Positions 63,433-64,000 of a DNA stretch of 64,000 bases are shown one piece after another. The stretch comes from a gamma proteobacterium NOR5-3. Its GTDB lineage: Bacteria; Pseudomonadota; Gammaproteobacteria; Pseudomonadales; Halieaceae. The translations under genes and the position numbers were made by a program. Each line of letters starts with the position of its first letter. Within the stretch, counting starts at the first letter, position 1. The notes below the pieces were generated by a model that was not told the DNA's origin, ran no database searches, and saw nothing but the letters and a program-made list of their open reading frames with translations. Location of the stretch: positions 771,623 through 835,622 of the forward strand of contig DS999405.1 in assembly GCA_000158155.1 (NCBI GenBank). The letters run 5' to 3'.

Positions 63433-63924
63433 CTAATACTCGGAAATAGAATCATCCATGCGCGTCATAATCGCTGCCAGAGCATCCGCCCAGGAAAACG
63501 CTACTGCATAGCCGGGAGGCTGGCGGTCAGTAACCAGGAGACCTTGCTGCGACTTGTGGCTTGACGCCGCCACTGCGTGCCCGGGGGACTCTTCTGCGTT
63601 CTTTGCAAGCAACTCGGCCAGCCACCCGGCGCTCTCAAGTTGGGCAAATTCAGCAATCTCAGGGATCTGCGCCCGCCCCGCTTCAGGCTCAGAAAGATCC
63701 CGAGTGCTCCGGGGCAGATCAGGGGCCAGGGAATCTTCTACACCGGAAATCGCAAGCAAAAACCAGCCGTAGGCTTCTATGAGATGCAGGCGTACCGCCG
63801 GAAGAAATGCCCCGAGAAGCGCCTGCTCACTGTGCGCACACTCTGCCCGCATGCGGTCCCAGCCATCGAGGAGAATCCTTGCGCGGTATAAAGCGCGGTT
63901 CGCTTCACCTCGGGTGCGGGCCAA
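63433..63924 (-). CDS. DUF6586-like conserved protein
   Basis: 163 aa from a TTG at 63924, 3 bp after the stop of the upstream Lys/Ala-rich gene, so probably translated by coupling. The start ARTRGEANRALYRARILLDGW and helix AVRLHLIEAYGWFLLAISGV match the helical protein found next to topA in Pseudomonas (DUF6586). The next in-frame ATG would remove this conserved part. Function unknown. Confidence 0.72.
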   Translation of the reverse strand: MARTRGEANRALYRARILLDGWDRMRAECAHSEQALLGAFLPAVRLHLIEAYGWFLLAISGVEDSLAPDLPRSTRDLSEPEAGRAQIPEIAEFAQLESAGWLAELLAKNAEESPGHAVAASSHKSQQGLLVTDRQPPGYAVAFSWADALAAIMTRMDDSISEY

Positions 63925-63927
63925 GAG

Positions 63928-64000
63928 TTAGGACGCCTTGGCGCTTTTGGCTTTTGTCTTAGCTTTTGCTTTGGCTTTTGTTTTGGCTTTGGCTTTTGTC
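63928..64000 (-). CDS. topA: Lys/Ala-rich C-terminus of a gene cut by the window edge, probably DNA topoisomerase I
   Basis: Only the last 23 residues are inside: a run of Lys-Ala and Lys-Thr pairs ending KSAKAS, stop at 63930-63928. Such basic tails end TopA in many gammaproteobacteria. The downstream DUF6586-like gene and nearby lexA match the Pseudomonas lexA-topA order. A histone H1-like or AlgP-like protein would look the same from this fragment. Confidence 0.5.
   Translation of the reverse strand, partial: TKAKAKTKAKAKAKTKAKSAKAS

Overview
The window is ordinary chromosomal DNA of a Gram-negative, probably marine, gammaproteobacterium. Evidence for this is the Na+-translocating NADH:quinone reductase operon with its maturation genes, the LPS (lpxK, kdsB) and lipoprotein (lolCDE) export genes, TusBCDE, ComEC, a LexA with paired SOS boxes, and a gap/mfd/csiV/MTIP...lexA...topA gene order like that of Pseudomonas. 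Exosortase H, a photolyase/MerR/sigma locus and several Na+-coupled transporters fit the Halieaceae (OM60/NOR5) group. That placement is an inference from gene content; no rRNA is present to confirm it.

Layout. 1-4.5 kb: an M28 peptidase (cut by the window edge), a dienelactone hydrolase carrying a perfect 51-bp in-frame tandem duplication, an SSS symporter and a YccA-type membrane protein. 4.5-9.8 kb: tusDCB-tusE-trmA (tRNA wobble thiolation and T54 methylation), facing a small nuclease-like protein, an all-alpha dUTPase, a proline-rich membrane protein and tRNA-Leu(UAA). 9.9-15.4 kb: AsmA-like protein, NSS transporter, and exosortase H with its membrane partner. 15.4-22.9 kb: a probable light/stress locus in which a MerR regulator and a sigma-70 factor diverge from a palindrome-rich intergenic region. 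It is followed by a TIGR01777 epimerase-like protein, a sirtuin overlapping a photolyase, XdhC and a phosphatase-like protein. 23-27.3 kb: exported amidohydrolase, TauE/SafE permease and a Tat-signal aminotransferase.

27.4-36.6 kb: tRNA-Cys and tRNA-Gly, then a tightly packed minus-strand run (comEC, exbB, exbD, lpxK, kdsB, murB, uvrC, pgsA) dominated by cell-envelope biogenesis. 36.7-40.3 kb: DUF2062 and lolCDE. 40.3-47.5 kb: nqrABCDEF-apbE-nqrM, a complete Na+-NQR set including the FMN transferase and the maturation protein. 47.8-57.3 kb: long-form GAPDH, mfd, csiV, methylthioinosine phosphorylase, MscS, a small acidic protein and lexA.

57.3-63.0 kb is an accessory segment lying between lexA and the small genes next to topA. 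It holds a one-TM hypothetical gene, a lone tyrosine recombinase, a decayed IS1182-type element with intact ends and a 4-bp target duplication, an orphan formyltransferase and a LysE exporter. Short dispersed repeats occur in its non-coding gaps. The window closes with two small overlapping ORFs, a DUF6586-like protein, and the Lys/Ala-rich C-terminus of what is probably DNA topoisomerase I. The best candidates for follow-up are the MerR/sigma/sirtuin/photolyase locus and the lexA-topA insertion. I found no clearly new defence system or CRISPR array.
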